This document shows positions 53,101-64,000 of a stretch of 64,000 nt of DNA, piece after piece; the stretch's first letter is position 1, and each line of letters begins with the position of its first letter. Location: contig JAOWCC010001634.1 in assembly GCA_030867875.1 (NCBI GenBank), positions 56,023,352 through 56,087,351 on the forward strand. The letters are read 5' to 3'. This DNA is from Actinernus sp. WN-2022 (lineage: Eukaryota > Cnidaria > Anthozoa > Actiniaria > Actinernidae). The position numbers were made by a program, and so were the translations under genes. A model generated the notes under the pieces. The model was not told where the DNA came from. It did no database searches and saw only the letters and a list, made by a program, of their open reading frames with translations.

Positions 53101-56100
53101 GAATGAACCCAAACATTCGCTACGTTGCTGGCTTTGCCGAGCGATCTGGCGGGTGTCGGATCTGATTGGTTGATCCTGTCACGTGTTGGAATCGAACAAT
53201 GGGCTCCTGTGTAATCTGATTGGTTACTGGTGGCAAACAGCGACACAAAAACAAAATTTTAATAATAATAAACGGCTTGCATTTTCTGACTCGTGCCTCG
53301 GCCGAAGGCCTGAGTAATAATGGTTTAATCACAGATCTCTACTAAGTAGCTTTACATCTGTGAGATCAATATAAAAAAATATTACTATAACTACTACAAC
53401 TTTATTTTACATAAGGAAAAGAAAAAAGGACTATGAAAACTACGGTGAACTATATAAACGACTATGTACAACTACTATATATAAAAGGCAAGAGAAAAAT
53501 ACTAATGAGCATTATTAGCATCAGCTACAACTTTATATTACCATTAAAAAAGAAAGGATTAACACTGGAACTTTGGTAACCATACACGCCATGGTGAACT
53601 ATAATTATACAACTATAATGTATAAAAGGCACTGAAAAGGGAAAATACTAATGGGTTAATCAATCCAATGTTTTGCTCTAATCATTAAAATGTGTTTAAC
53701 CTGACGATTGTATGGTTTTGGGTCAACACATGATCTTATACTGTATACTGTACATATTACAATTGAGGGGTGAGCATTTTTTAGTGATTTTTTTCAAAAT
53801 CATCAAATTCACCTGAAAACTTCTAAACAACCAGTTTAACAACTGTTTATTACTGTTTTGGCATTTATATTGTGATTACACTGGTAAAAACCTAAAATTC
53901 TTCACATAGAAATGGACAATGTTTGCTTGACAACAATGCTTTTGTCTCTCCATGGGACTCTAAAATTATGCATATCTAGTTCTAGTTCGTATTCGGTTGA
54001 GCAGTTAGACTGTTGTTCTCCTGTTTATCGGGATTTTCACTTTCTCTTGATCGAAGACTTTAACCCGATCTTGTTCTGTAATGTATCTGTGCTGTAGAGT
54101 TTTAGTTTATGGCTGGACTTTGTCACTTTGAAGTAGGCAGATTTCATGTTTAAAAACTATTCCACAGAAAAACAAAAGATTGTTCACAGCTGTAGAAGCA
54201 CTCAACCGAACACAAACTAGTGCTAGATATGCATAATTTTATAGTCGTTTCTATGTGAAGAATTTTAGATTTTTGCTGGTGTAATCGCAATATAAATGCC
54301 AAAACAGTAATAAACAGTTGTTAAACTGGTTGTTTAGAAGTTTTCAGGTGAATTTGATGATTTTGAAAAAAATCACTAAAAAGTCACCCCTTTGATTATT
54401 ACAGATTTAGTGCTATCCTAGGGATAAAGTTACCCTTGCTTTGATTATTACAGATTTAGTGCTATCCTAGGGATAAAGTTACCCTTGCTTTGATTATTAC
54501 AGATTTAGTGCTATCCTAGGGATAAAGTTACCCTTGCTTTGATTATTACAGATTTAGTGCTATCCTAGGGATAAAGTTACCCTTGCTTTGATTATTACAG
54601 ATTTAGTGCTATCCTAGGGATAAAGTTACCCTTGCTTTGATTATTACAGATTTAGTGCTATCCTAGGGATAAAGTTACCCTTGCTTTGATTATTACAGAT
54701 TTAGTGCTATCCTAGGGATAAAGTTACCCTTGCTTTGATTATTACAGATTTAGTGCTATCCTAGGGATAAAGTTACCCTTGCTTTGATTATTACAGATTT
54801 AGTGCTATCCTAGGGATAAAGTTACCCTTGCTTTGATTATTACAGATTTAGTGCTATCCTAGGGATAAAGTTACCCTTGCTTTGATTATTACAGATTTAG
54901 TGCTATCCTAGGGATAAAGTTACCCTTGCTTTGATTATTACAGATTTAGTGCTATCCTAGGGATAAAGTTACCCTTGCTTTGATTATTACAGATTTAGTG
55001 CTATCCTAGGGATAAAGTTACCCTTGCTTTGATTATTACAGATTTAGTGCTATCCTAGGGATAAAGTTACCCTTGCTTTGATTATTACAGATTTAGTGCT
55101 ATCCTAGGGATAAAGTTACCCTTGCTTTGATTATTACAGATTTAGTGCTATCCTAGGGATAAAGTTACCCTTGCTTTGATTATTACAGATTTAGTGCTAT
55201 CCTAGGGATAAAGTTACCCTTGCTTTGATTATTACAGATTTAGTGCTATCCTAGGGATAAAGTTACCCTTGCTTTGATTATTACAGATTTAGTGCTATCC
55301 TAGGGATAAAGTTACCCTTGCTTTGATTATTACAGATTTAGTGCTATCCTAGGGATAAAGTTACCCTTGCTTTGATTATTACAGATTTAGTGCTATCCTA
55401 GGGATAAAGTTACCCTTGCTTTGATTATTACAGATTTAGTGCTATCCTAGGGATAAAGTTACCCTTGCTTTGATTATTACAGATTTAGTGCTATCCTAGG
55501 GATAAAGTTACCCTTGCTTTGATTATTACAGATTTAGTGCTATCCTAGGGATAAAGTTACCCTTGCTTTGATTATTACAGATTTAGTGCTATCCTAGGGA
55601 TAAAGTTACCCTTGCTTTGATTATTACAGATTTAGTGCTATCCTAGGGATAAAGTTACCCTTGCTTTGATTATTACAGATTTAGTGCTATCCTAGGGATA
55701 AAGTTACCCTTGCTTTGATTATTACAGATTTAGTGCTATCCTAGGGATAAAGTTACCCTTGCTTTGATTATTACAGATTTAGTGCTATCCTAGGGATAAA
55801 GTTACCCTTGCTTTGATTATTACAGATTTAGTGCTATCCTAGGGATAAAGTTACCCTTGCTTTGATTATTACAGATTTAGTGCTATCCTAGGGATAAAGT
55901 TACCCTTGCTTTGATTATTACAGATTTAGTGCTATCCTAGGGATAAAGTTACCCTTGCTTTGATTATTACAGATTTAGTGCTATCCTAGGGATAAAGTTA
56001 CCCTTGCTTTGATTATTACAGATTTAGTGCTATCCTAGGGATAAAGTTACCCTTGCTTTGATTATTACAGATTTAGTGCTATCCTAGGGATAAAGTTACC

Positions 56101-59100
56101 CTTGCTTTGATTATTACAGATTTAGTGCTATCCTAGGGATAAAGTTACCCTTGCTTTGATTATTACAGATTTAGTGCTATCCTAGGGATAAAGTTACCCT
56201 TGCTTTGATTATTACAGATTTAGTGCTATCCTAGGGATAAAGTTACCCTTGCTTTGATTATTACAGATTTAGTGCTATCCTAGGGATAAAGTTACCCTTG
56301 CTTTGATTATTACAGATTTAGTGCTATCCTAGGGATAAAGTTACCCTTGCTTTGATTATTACAGATTTAGTGCTATCCTAGGGATAAAGTTACCCTTGCT
56401 TTGATTATTACAGATTTAGTGCTATCCTAGGGATAAAGTTACCCTTGCTTTGATTATTACAGATTTAGTGCTATCCTAGGGATAAAGTTACCCTTGCTTT
56501 GATTATTACAGATTTAGTGCTATCCTAGGGATAAAGTTACCCTTGCTTTGATTATTACAGATTTAGTGCTATCCTAGGGATAAAGTTACCCTTGCTTTGA
56601 TTATTACAGATTTAGTGCTATCCTAGGGATAAAGTTACCCTTGCTTTGATTATTACAGATTTAGTGCTATCCTAGGGATAAAGTTACCCTTGCTTTGATT
56701 ATTACAGATTTAGTGCTATCCTAGGGATAAAGTTACCCTTGCTTTGATTATTACAGATTTAGTGCTATCCTAGGGATAAAGTTACCCTTGCTTTGATTAT
56801 TACAGATTTAGTGCTATCCTAGGGATAAAGTTACCCTTGCTTTGATTATTACAGATTTAGTGCTATCCTAGGGATAAAGTTACCCTTGCTTTGATTATTA
56901 CAGATTTAGTGCTATCCTAGGGATAAAGTTACCCTTGCTTTGATTATTACAGATTTAGTGCTATCCTAGGGATAAAGTTACCCTTGCTTTGATTATTACA
57001 GATTTAGTGCTATCCTAGGGATAAAGTTACCCTTGCTTTGATTATTACAGATTTAGTGCTATCCTAGGGATAAAGTTACCCTTGCTTTGATTATTACAGA
57101 TTTAGTGCTATCCTAGGGATAAAGTTACCCTTGCTTTGATTATTACAGATGTAGTGCTATACTAGGGATAAAGTTACCCTTGCTTTGAACAACTGGGTCC
57201 TGTATGGTTCCCTTTGAAGTTTTAGTCCCAAGCAGTAGTATGCATCACCAATAATTGTTGATCCCTATCGCAAGTGGCCTGTTCCCTTGGCTGATACACC
57301 TGTTTCAAAAAAGGTTGTCCTGGACAAGCGGTAAACAACATACCGAAATGGATTGTAGTTTGTTTTTAGAGTCAAAGGCTTTAAGAATAATATTGATGGT
57401 TTCCTTCGAATGGATTTTCGAATTACACCATATTCCATTCTGCATAGTTGCTGTTATAATGACAACCCTTTGTTGCTCGACCATGACAACTTCATTTGGA
57501 ATAGGTGTATATCACTTCAACAATGAATGATAATTATTGAGCTTGTGATCCCATGGGAAACCAATCATCAATTTCTATAACCTCAGTTATAGAAATAACC
57601 TCAGTTATAAAAAGGTTGACAATAAATAATCATTGGAGAAAAATAGCATTTACAAACAGGTTTTGCTAATATTAACAGTACCAATCTCGTACACATGGCT
57701 ACAGAAGGCCATTTCACAAAGTGCCTCATCTATACAGCTAGCCCACCCAATATTATTCTCCTACTGCACCTATGCACAGTCTGGCACCTTGTCAGTCAAT
57801 TGCATTGGCAACTGGAAGAATGACATTAAATGCTGCTGCCTAAAGCAACCATAAGAGGCTGATCAAAGCCAGGACCCAGCTAATTCACAGATCGAATTGG
57901 AATTTATGTCTCTTTTCCAAGCCCCCCCAGGCAAGATGGGGCATTTGACAACCTATCTGTCCCTGGGGTGGGGCATTTGTTTTGCGTCAGCCCGGGCCTG
58001 GGGCATTTGTAAAAAAAATATCCCACCCGTCCCCTGTGTTTGATTTTGTTTTGCTCAACTGATCACACGTGCTTGCTTCATCGATCAACATGGCGGCGGA
58101 AAAGTCATCCGTGAACATGACGTTAGGAATTTCCCAGTTTCGGGGTGAAGTGTGCGGTTTGTTGGGAACTGGCTAGTGAATGTGGGATTTGGGGGCATGT
58201 CCCGAAATGCCTAGGGAGCCCAGGCTCACTTACGAAAGTGTTTGAAGGTGAGTACTGCATTACTTTAATAAAGAAAAGTGGTGAAATGTGGCTTTGAAAC
58301 GGCAAAGAAATTTGGAGTGTTCGCTATACTTGCCCCGGGGTGGGGCATTTGCATAACTTAGCTGGCCCCGGGGTGGGGCATTTGCAACGTTCTGATTCCA
58401 AAATGACAAAATCCCCACAAATGCACGGGGGGCTTGGAATTGATAGAGACATTAGTGTGTTGTTTTTTTGGAGGGAGAAAAACTGGAGACTCTCGGTCCG
58501 CGTCCAGGGATCAAACCTGGGTGGCACAGTGGTTAAGCGCTTAAGTTAAATCTTTTTTCGTGAACAGTAACCTCCTTTGAAGGGAGGGAAGTTTAATATG
58601 GGATCAAGTTTAGTTTACGACTCCAAATCCAATCAAAAATGTCCTATCTAAGAAAACGTACCATACGGCATACACTATAAAAGAAAAACGTTTCCCAAAT
58701 CATATTGCGAATCCCATACTGCTTTTTACCTTCTCCTGGAAATTGAGAACAACGTGATTGTCGTGAACCCGGAGCCTTTAAATTTTGCTTTAGACCAGAG
58801 CTAGAGACGAGACCAGGGCAGTGCACTTATACTGTTAGTTATAACCTTATAACCCACCGAGTCCACTCACTTTTTATAAGAACTTATATTTTAATTTAAC
58901 ATTAAAAATAACCGCAAGATTCTCCGATGTTGATGCTTCATTAACGTAAGCCCTTCGCTCTTTGATTATGTTTTAAATTTAAAAACAAAACAAAAACAGA
59001 AGTCGAAAATATAAAATGGAAGATTTACCTTCTACGAGGAGAGTGTGAGCGGGAGCGCGAACGGTAGCGACTTGCACGGGATCTTTTCGGTCGATACGGA

Positions 59101-59396
59101 TCTGTTGGTCGGCCATACCGAGCCATCTGAACACGAACTTCTCTCCCATCCAAGAGGTTTCGATCCATAGAGTCCATAGCATCTTCTGCGTCTCTTTTTT
59201 CCCAGAATCGAATGAAGGCAAACCCTCTAGACTCGTGTGAATGTCGGTCGCGAGGAATGTAGATGTCTCCCAACTCGCCGTATTTGGAAAAGACCCGTTT
59301 CAAATCTTCGATGGTTGTGCGGTATGTTAAGTTGTCTACCTTTAAGCTTGTCATCCCCTCAATCTTTGGAGGCCCTCTGTTTCCGTCGAAAGACAT
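49811..59396 (-). CDS. SRSF2: SR splicing factor of the SRSF2 (SC35) type, two coding exons
   Basis: Exons 59396-59029 and 50174-49811 join through a GTAAAT donor and TTCTTACAG acceptor to a 243-residue protein. Residues 1-20 start [18 protein letters not shown]. An RRM follows with RNP2 LKVDNLTY and RNP1 [35 protein letters not shown] and VQMARYGRP are near those I recall for vertebrate SRSF2. The second exon is an RS domain rich in SR, SP and SH pairs, ending in an acidic tail NNQDTLDNE. Human SRSF2 is 221 residues with an intron at a similar place. SR proteins bind exonic enhancers and recruit the spliceosome in nuclear speckles. The start is the only ATG in frame. The 8.85-kb intron is unusually repeat-rich. 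Confidence 0.93.
50950..51300. other. SRSF2 intron, old repeat-like sequence
   Basis: Contains GGTGGTCGCTGAAGGG, similar to the repeat at 38906-39416, and polypyrimidine runs. No coding signal. Confidence 0.35.
51319..51391. repeat. Short near-perfect hairpin (about 31-bp stem)
   Basis: TAGCCTCCCCCACAGTCG and TTTTTAGGGGCT pair with AGCCCCTAAAAACGACTG and CGGGGAAGGCTA across a 7-base loop. Tiny MITE or miRNA-like stem inside the SRSF2 intron. Confidence 0.8.
51948..52236. mobile_element. MITE of the GGGGCATTTG family, copy 1
   Basis: Ends CAATTCCAAACCTGCC and GGCAGGTTTGGAATTG. Interior has repeated GTGGGGCATTTG words. Confidence 0.75.
53764..54391. mobile_element. Inverted-repeat element abutting the 49-bp satellite
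   Basis: Arms 53764-53990 and 54185-54391 pair, from the tip GAGGGGTGA through TTTTAGTGATTTTTTTCA and AACAACTGTTTATTACTG. The right tip runs straight into the satellite's first unit. Confidence 0.85.
54391..57188. repeat. 49-bp satellite, about 57 copies
   Basis: Unit read as CTTTGATTATTACAGATT, TAGTGCTATCCTAGGG and ATAAAGTTACCCTTG, stepping exactly 49 bp (54439, 54488...). Copies look identical except the last one near 57150 (GATGTAG, ATACTAGG). It occupies a third of the SRSF2-like intron. No spacers, so not a CRISPR-like array. Confidence 0.98.
57190..57890. other. SRSF2 intron, no element recognised
   Basis: Frames at 57255-57530 and 57633-57854 have no recognisable domain. Contains a short ATAACCTCAGTTAT duplication at 57577-57610. 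Confidence 0.4.
57891..58447. mobile_element. Element of the GGGGCATTTG family, copy 2
   Basis: Ends ATTGGAATT...AAGCCCCCC and GGGGGGCTTGGAATTG. Shares GGGGCATTTGCAACGTTC with copy 1. Carries a 300-bp unrelated interior. Confidence 0.65.
58498..58548 (-). repeat. tRNA-like remnant
   Basis: GGGATCAAACCTGGGTGG then CACAGTGGTTAAGCGC resemble tRNA/SINE box words in mixed order. Weak. Confidence 0.25.
59029..59396 (-). CDS. SRSF2: SRSF2-like exon 1: RRM
   Basis: Starts at ATG 59396 and ends AGAAG|GTAAATC. Encodes the whole RRM, then [12 protein letters not shown] at the start of the RS domain. Confidence 0.95.
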
Positions 59397-59469
59397 TTTT
59401 GCAATCAGATTGGAACGTTTTATATTCCCGTGAAAACAGCTCGCTGTGCCCACCGATCACCAGTTCAAA
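59397..59469. promoter_or_regulatory. Candidate bidirectional promoter / shared 5' UTR region
   Basis: Lies between the SRSF2-like ATG (minus) and a possible plus-strand first ATG at 59470. No TATA box seen. Transcription starts are probably within or just beyond it. Confidence 0.35.
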
Positions 59470-59514
59470 ATGGCGTCTCTTCTAAAGCACATGGCACCAG
59501 AACCACTAGAGGGG
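59470..59514 (+). CDS. Possible first coding exon of a divergent gene
   Basis: CAAAATGG is a good start context. Encodes MASLLKHMAPEPLEG, then GGGG|GTAAGC donor, phase 0. The product is not recognised and the next exon is not identified. If real, it shares a promoter with the SRSF2-like gene. Confidence 0.35.
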
Positions 59515-59784
59515 GTAAGCTAGGAACCATTGCAATACGCAATTTGTGCATACCCCAAATTAGAAACCAAAAAGGGACTGGGACTTCGGTAATATTGGGT
59601 TTATATGTGGATACGGTTATTCATGTTTTTTTCTGTGACTCGACGACTTTCCGAATGACGTTTGATTTTCTGAAAATATATTGACGGACGTTCAGGTACG
59701 CGTCCAATTTGGTGAACAAGTCCAAGGACTACAGAAAAGCTGATCAAACAACGTACATATTGATAAGTTAACAATATTATTATA

Positions 59785-60399
59785 TTAAGAATGAAAAGTC
59801 CGAAGACTATACAGCAAAGCTGATATACAACGTAAAATTCTAAAACAAAGCACTACGGTTAGCTAGGCCTGACACGAAAAGTGCTCGAACTAGATTGCAG
59901 CCATAGACAGCTGTTTCGCGGTTCTTATTAGAACTCGTCAGTATGGCATAGCAAACAGTACGCGGGCTTTGGTGCCACTGCACTACCGACCCGGACTACG
60001 CTAAAAAGCATCTAGTACTGAAGAGCTCACAGAAAGGCTTGGTTATCGGGTCACACGTCATTACGTGTGGCGAAAAGCCAAAAACCAAGCAAAAATCTTG
60101 GTTTTTGGCTTTTCGCCACACCGTAATGACGTGTGACCCGATAACCAAGCCTTTCTGTGAGCTCTTATATACTAGATGCTTTTTAGCGTAGTCCGGGTCG
60201 GTAGTGCAGTGGCACCAAAGCCCGCGTACTGTTTGCTATGCCATACTGACGAGTTCTAATAAGAACGAAACAGCTGTCTATGGCTGCAATCTAGTTCGAG
60301 CACTTTTCGTGTCAGGCCTAGCTAACCGTAGTGCTTTGTTTTAGAATTTTACGTTGTATATCAGCTTTGCTGTATAGTCTTCGGACTTTTCATTCTTAA
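59785..60399. mobile_element. 615-bp near-perfect palindrome (foldback MITE)
   Basis: Arms of about 300 bp from TTAAGAATGAAAAGTCCG to the centre at about 60,092 (CCAAGCAAAAATCTTGG). Only a few mismatches, for example near 59935 and 60175. Non-coding. The outer sequence (GACTATACAGCAAAGCTG) relates it to 41131 and 61646. Confidence 0.95.
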
Positions 60400-60529
60400 T
60401 CGTTTTTCTTTTGGCTGCATAGGTCCTTACGTCGGATCCAACGTATTTTTGCAGGATTTTTGTTCACGGTATTTGCTTATGTATTTTCTATTGTTATATT
60501 ATATTATATTGATGGTGCCCGTTCTAATG

Positions 60530-60975
60530 CCAGACACTTCAAACCTGGACAGACATTGTAGAGCAGATTTCGTATGAGTGTGACAAACTACGGCATATCC
60601 GTAACCGTACTGTAGCCGTGCTGTGCCATAGTTCTGTGATTTGATTGGATCAGAAGGACAAAAACAATGGGAAACCATTTCAACGTCACGGCATGCCATA
60701 CGGTATCCATGCTGCAGTCACTGCTGTAGTTTGTCCCACTCATCTGCTCTAGTGGGTCCCTATCGAACACTTAGTGGTGATGACGTAACGATGACGTAAT
60801 CGGTCACGTGATTTTAAGTACATGTCCATATCTCCCTCATTTCTAATGCCAGACAGTTCAAACTTGGACAGGTATGGTATTATTTTCCCACGATTCACTT
60901 AGTGGTGATGACGTAACGATGACGTCATCGGTCAAGTCATTTTTAGTATATACCACAAAAGCTCACTGCCCATCC
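60530..60975. repeat. Direct repeats of two short segments
   Basis: TCTAATGCCAGACA(C/G)TTCAAAC at 60525 and 60842, and CACTTAGTGGTGATGACG at 60769 and 60897. No gene. Confidence 0.6.
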
Positions 60976-61074
60976 ACGAGTTGCCCTTAGGGGCCCTATG
61001 TTTAATTGAATGTGTTTCAGTTCTACTATCAATATTAACTGTTTTGTTTGTTTGTTTACATTTGTTCATTCAAG

Positions 61075-61178
61075 ATCAGTCTGGCAAGGCGGATGAGAAG
61101 AATGTTGACACTCATTTAGTCAGTTACTGTTCTATATATGAAGACAGCAAGGCTGATCGCACGGCTGTACGATGTTAG
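61075..61178 (+). CDS. Weak exon candidate running into a 55-bp array
   Basis: A CATTCAAG acceptor-like site is followed by a frame DQSGKADEKNVDTHLVSY. The frame then enters the repeat and stops. No family recognised. Confidence 0.2.
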
Positions 61179-61621
61179 TTACTGTTCTATATATGAAGAC
61201 AGCAAGGCTGATCGCACGGCTGTACGATGTTATTTACTGTTCTATATATGAAGACAGCAAGGCGGCTGATCGCACGGCTGTACGATGTTATTTACTGTTC
61301 TATATATGAAGACAGCAAGGCTGATCGCACGGCTGTACGATGTTATTTACTGTTCTATATATGAAGACAGCAAGGCTGATCGCACGGCTGTACGATGTTA
61401 TTTACTGTTCTATATATGAAGACAGCAAGGCTGATCGCACGGCTGTACGATGTTAGTTACTGTTCTATATATGAAGACAGCAAGGCTGATCGCACGGCTG
61501 TACGATGCTATTTACTGTTCTATATATGAAGACAGCAAGGCTGATCGCACGGCTGTACGATGCTATTTACTGTTCTATATATGAAGACAGCAAGGCTGAT
61601 CGCACGGCTGTACTATGTTAT
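61124..61621 (+). repeat. 55-bp minisatellite, nine copies
   Basis: Unit TTACTGTTCTATATATGA, AGACAGCAAGGCTGATCG and CACGGCTGTACGATG, at 55-bp steps from 61124; one unit has a 3-base insertion. Confidence 0.95.
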
Positions 61622-61645
61622 TTTTGAGAATGTTTTGATAAATGA

Positions 61646-61750
61646 TAAATGAGAAGTTCAAGGACTACAGCAAAGCTGATACAACGTTAATTATATTGAA
61701 TACAATATTTCGGCTGACTAAAACAGCCTTCGTCAGGTACTAGAGGTTAG
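61646..61750 (+). mobile_element. Fragment of the 41131 hairpin family
   Basis: Shares AAGGACTACAGCAAAGCTG, ATATTTCGGCT and TCAGGTACTAGA. Confidence 0.65.
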
Positions 61751-61777
61751 GTCATCCCAATAAAATGTTTCGTTTAC

Positions 61778-62462
61778 CATCACCACTCAAGCATGTTAGG
61801 CATGGTTTGAACATGAAAACGAGGCTCCAGCTATTTTGTTGAATAGAGTCACTTGAATTTGCTCAAATACTAGAATAATGGTGGTTATAACTAATCTCAG
61901 CGTTTTTAATCGTCCTAATATAAAATTTTGGTAAAATGTCTATCACGTGACCAACCACGTGATCACAAAAAGTTGAAAATTAAACTAAAAATGGGGTGGT
62001 ACATTTGATATTTTAAGTAACGATTTTGTATTTATCTGATTACACTTGTGGTTGACTTTAAAGACCAGTCAGGAATGGTTGACCCTGATAGACTGTTAAG
62101 GCGAAAATATAGAAAACAGGTCACGTGACCTATTCTTGTAACCATTTTTAGCCATTTATATCCTCTTCAGTGATAAAAAGTAAACTATTCCGGACACAGT
62201 CTCATTTCCCATAACAAACTTAACAATCTGAAACAAAACAATAACTTCCGCCACCCCATTTTGATTTCTTTGTTTTATCAGCCTTAAGGTCACGTGACCT
62301 TCAAACCACCATAATAGTTAAGACACATGATTACCGTATTATTCCAAAGTTATAGCGTATTTCATACATAAATGACAAAGATAGCGAATTTGGAATGTTT
62401 TATCAGAACTGCTCAAAAACCATGCCTTAACATGCTTGAGCAACTGGCTCGTGATGGTGGGT
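61778..62462. mobile_element. Long inverted-repeat element
   Basis: CTCAAGCATGTTAGGCAT near 61787 is inverted at 62423-62442. Inner parts ATAATGGTGGTT and AAATGGGGTGG also pair with 62245-62315. Non-coding. Confidence 0.7.
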
Positions 62463-62849
62463 CGCCGTCGGCTAAGACCGCCGGAGCTACTAAATAAACA
62501 CCTTGCATTTTATTGCCGACCCCTTTTGGGCTGCACAATAAAGAAATATATAGTGTTTGTATCCGGTTGTATTGTTGGGGTAGCGATAACATGGCAGGTT
62601 GTTAGTTACTGCGGTCCGACCCCTTTTACTTTTGTATTTTTGGGGGATTTTCCAAAACAAAATTGGGGCGATAAGGGCGATGGTAAACGAAACATTTTAT
62701 TGGGATGGCCTTAATAGTTTTGACAAAAGATAAAACGTATCATATATATGTGGAGAATGTCTGTAACAAGAAAGGTGTGCAATTAGGAAGTGCCGGGCAG
62801 TGTGAGTGGCCCTTATATTTAAAAATAAATAAACGGCCTTGAAATTAAT

Positions 62850-63400
62850 TTGGGTGATACCTCCGTCCATTTTAAATATGCAGATGATTTCACTATAGTT
62901 GCTCCCGTTTGGAAAGACTGTGACACCTCTGAAGATCTAGTGGTCTTAACTGGTCGAATAAGATGACATGTAATCCAGATCAATGTAAGGAAGTGATTTA
63001 ACACAGATTGTTACTCCTCAATATTTAGTATCCCACAATGCAGCAATCTTCTTCTGTTACGAGTCACGTTCCAAAGCGACTGTAAGTTTTCCACACATGT
63101 CAAAATTAAGTTAACTAAGGTCAATAAATGTTTGTTTATTCTGAGGTCACTACGCAAAGAATGCTACAATCAGGTAGAGATAGACGACCTTTTCAATAGT
63201 ATAGTACTCCCGAATATTACATACGGCTTATCAGTATGTGGAGCTTCAGACTCAGAGGTAACTACAATCCAGTGTTTCTTGGATCGCTGTCATTAGCGCC
63301 GCTACATTTCTAATGCTATTGACGTGCGCCACGTACTCGAGAAGCAGGATAGTAAGATTTTTAAAAAGGTTAAATTGTTAGACAATTAATACCGAAAATT
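62850..63400 (+). mobile_element. Decayed LINE 3' region
   Basis: Broken plus-strand frames read KYADDFTIVAPVWKDC, later KVNKCLFILRSLRKECY and IVLPNITYGLSVCGASDS. These are RT block 5 and the C-terminal part of a non-LTR ORF2. Confidence 0.75.
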
Positions 63401-63841
63401 AAATCTACTACATATAATTGCGTTCGACGAAGGAGAACGCAACCTAATCTGTTGACGGGTTCCCTGTGCCTGTGTTTGCGTCCGGTAGCCAAAGCCTGAG
63501 GAAAGTGAGTACTATATCTGTAGCATTCGACAAAGTCTGATGTCCAAACTATATCAAGTCAAACATGGTCTGTTTTGTCGGCGCGGTCGTTGAACAGAGA
63601 ACTGAATCAAAATTTGTGCTGTCCAGTAACAACCGAGTGAATTCTGTTGGCTTGCTCGTTGTATTGGATTCTGCTTTTCGCTGTACATACAGATACCAAA
63701 ACTACAAACAGTAAGATGACCTGGCTGAAGAGAAATCTAGGTCTGAGTTTTCTAGATACCCGTAATCGCCGTATCTTGTGTGAGTTGCGACACTGTGTAC
63801 ATCTTGGTTATACAAATATTCAACACTGACTAACATATTCA
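63401..63841. other. No gene recognised
   Basis: AT-rich sequence after the LINE remnant. Confidence 0.4.
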
Positions 63842-63909
63842 GGCAGAGAGTTAATCTATAACGACACTTTGATATGCCAAGGAACTGGAAAATCAACACA
63901 GTACAAGGT
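63842..63909 (+). CDS. Weak exon candidate at the window edge
   Basis: ACATATTCAG acceptor-like and AAG|GTGAGG donor-like ends enclose 68 bases reading RELIYNDTLICQGTGKST. No family recognised and no partner exon. Confidence 0.2.
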
Positions 63910-64000
63910 GAGGGAAATTTAAAGTACTGAGTTCATTGCTGTGTTCCCTAATCGATTAATCTACACTGAATTTCTGACGGACCTCTGATCAAAGCCAGGA

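Noticed and set aside
54391..57188. TAGGGATAA in every satellite unit recalls the I-SceI site; array regularity recalls CRISPR
   Set aside because: Only 9 of 18 I-SceI positions match, and units are contiguous with no variable spacers in a eukaryotic intron.
59397..59453. N-terminal extension of the SRSF2-like protein
   Set aside because: The extension has no ATG; MSFDGNR matches the usual family start.

Overview
This is eukaryotic nuclear DNA. Coding exons are short, carry consensus GT/AG splice sites and are separated by long AT-rich introns full of transposons, foldback MITEs and minisatellites. The intron-rich ABCA gene, the tRNA-derived SINEs with (ATT)n tails and the many hairpin MITEs suggest an invertebrate metazoan. 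A cnidarian such as a coral or sea anemone is my best guess, but this is an inference: no species-diagnostic gene is present. A 100-N assembly gap lies at 38806-38905.

Region 1 (1-37.1 kb, + strand) holds the 3' part of an ABC transporter gene of the ABCA subfamily. I place 22 exons from 126 to 36919. Together they encode 1,217 residues with no frame error: complete NBD1, the second transmembrane domain, complete NBD2 and the C-terminal tail. The first transmembrane domain lies upstream of the window. The introns hold a decayed Ty3/Gypsy-type element with nested LINE and SINE insertions (1332-6513), a CR1/L2-like LINE (7275-8450), a 5.55-kb foldback element (10454-16003), several TTAA-flanked MITEs and about ten tandem arrays.

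The most unusual signal is that several arrays are amplifications of the gene's own splice junctions. The donor of one exon occurs 8 times, another 25 times and another twice. The acceptor of one exon occurs 6 times in frame inside NBD2.

Region 2 (37.1-49.8 kb) has no gene I can support. It is a field of inverted-repeat MITEs, one short tandem array and the assembly gap.

Region 3 (49.8-59.5 kb, - strand) is a two-exon SR-protein gene of the SRSF2 type: RRM in the first exon, RS domain in the second. Its 8.85-kb intron contains about 57 nearly identical 49-bp satellite units and several hairpin elements. A possible divergent first exon starts 73 bp from the SRSF2 start codon on the other strand.

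Region 4 (59.5-64 kb) holds a near-perfect 615-bp palindrome, a 55-bp array, another long inverted repeat, a decayed LINE 3' end and two weak exon candidates. Apart from ABCA and SRSF2, all protein-like signals belong to mobile elements or are unassigned.
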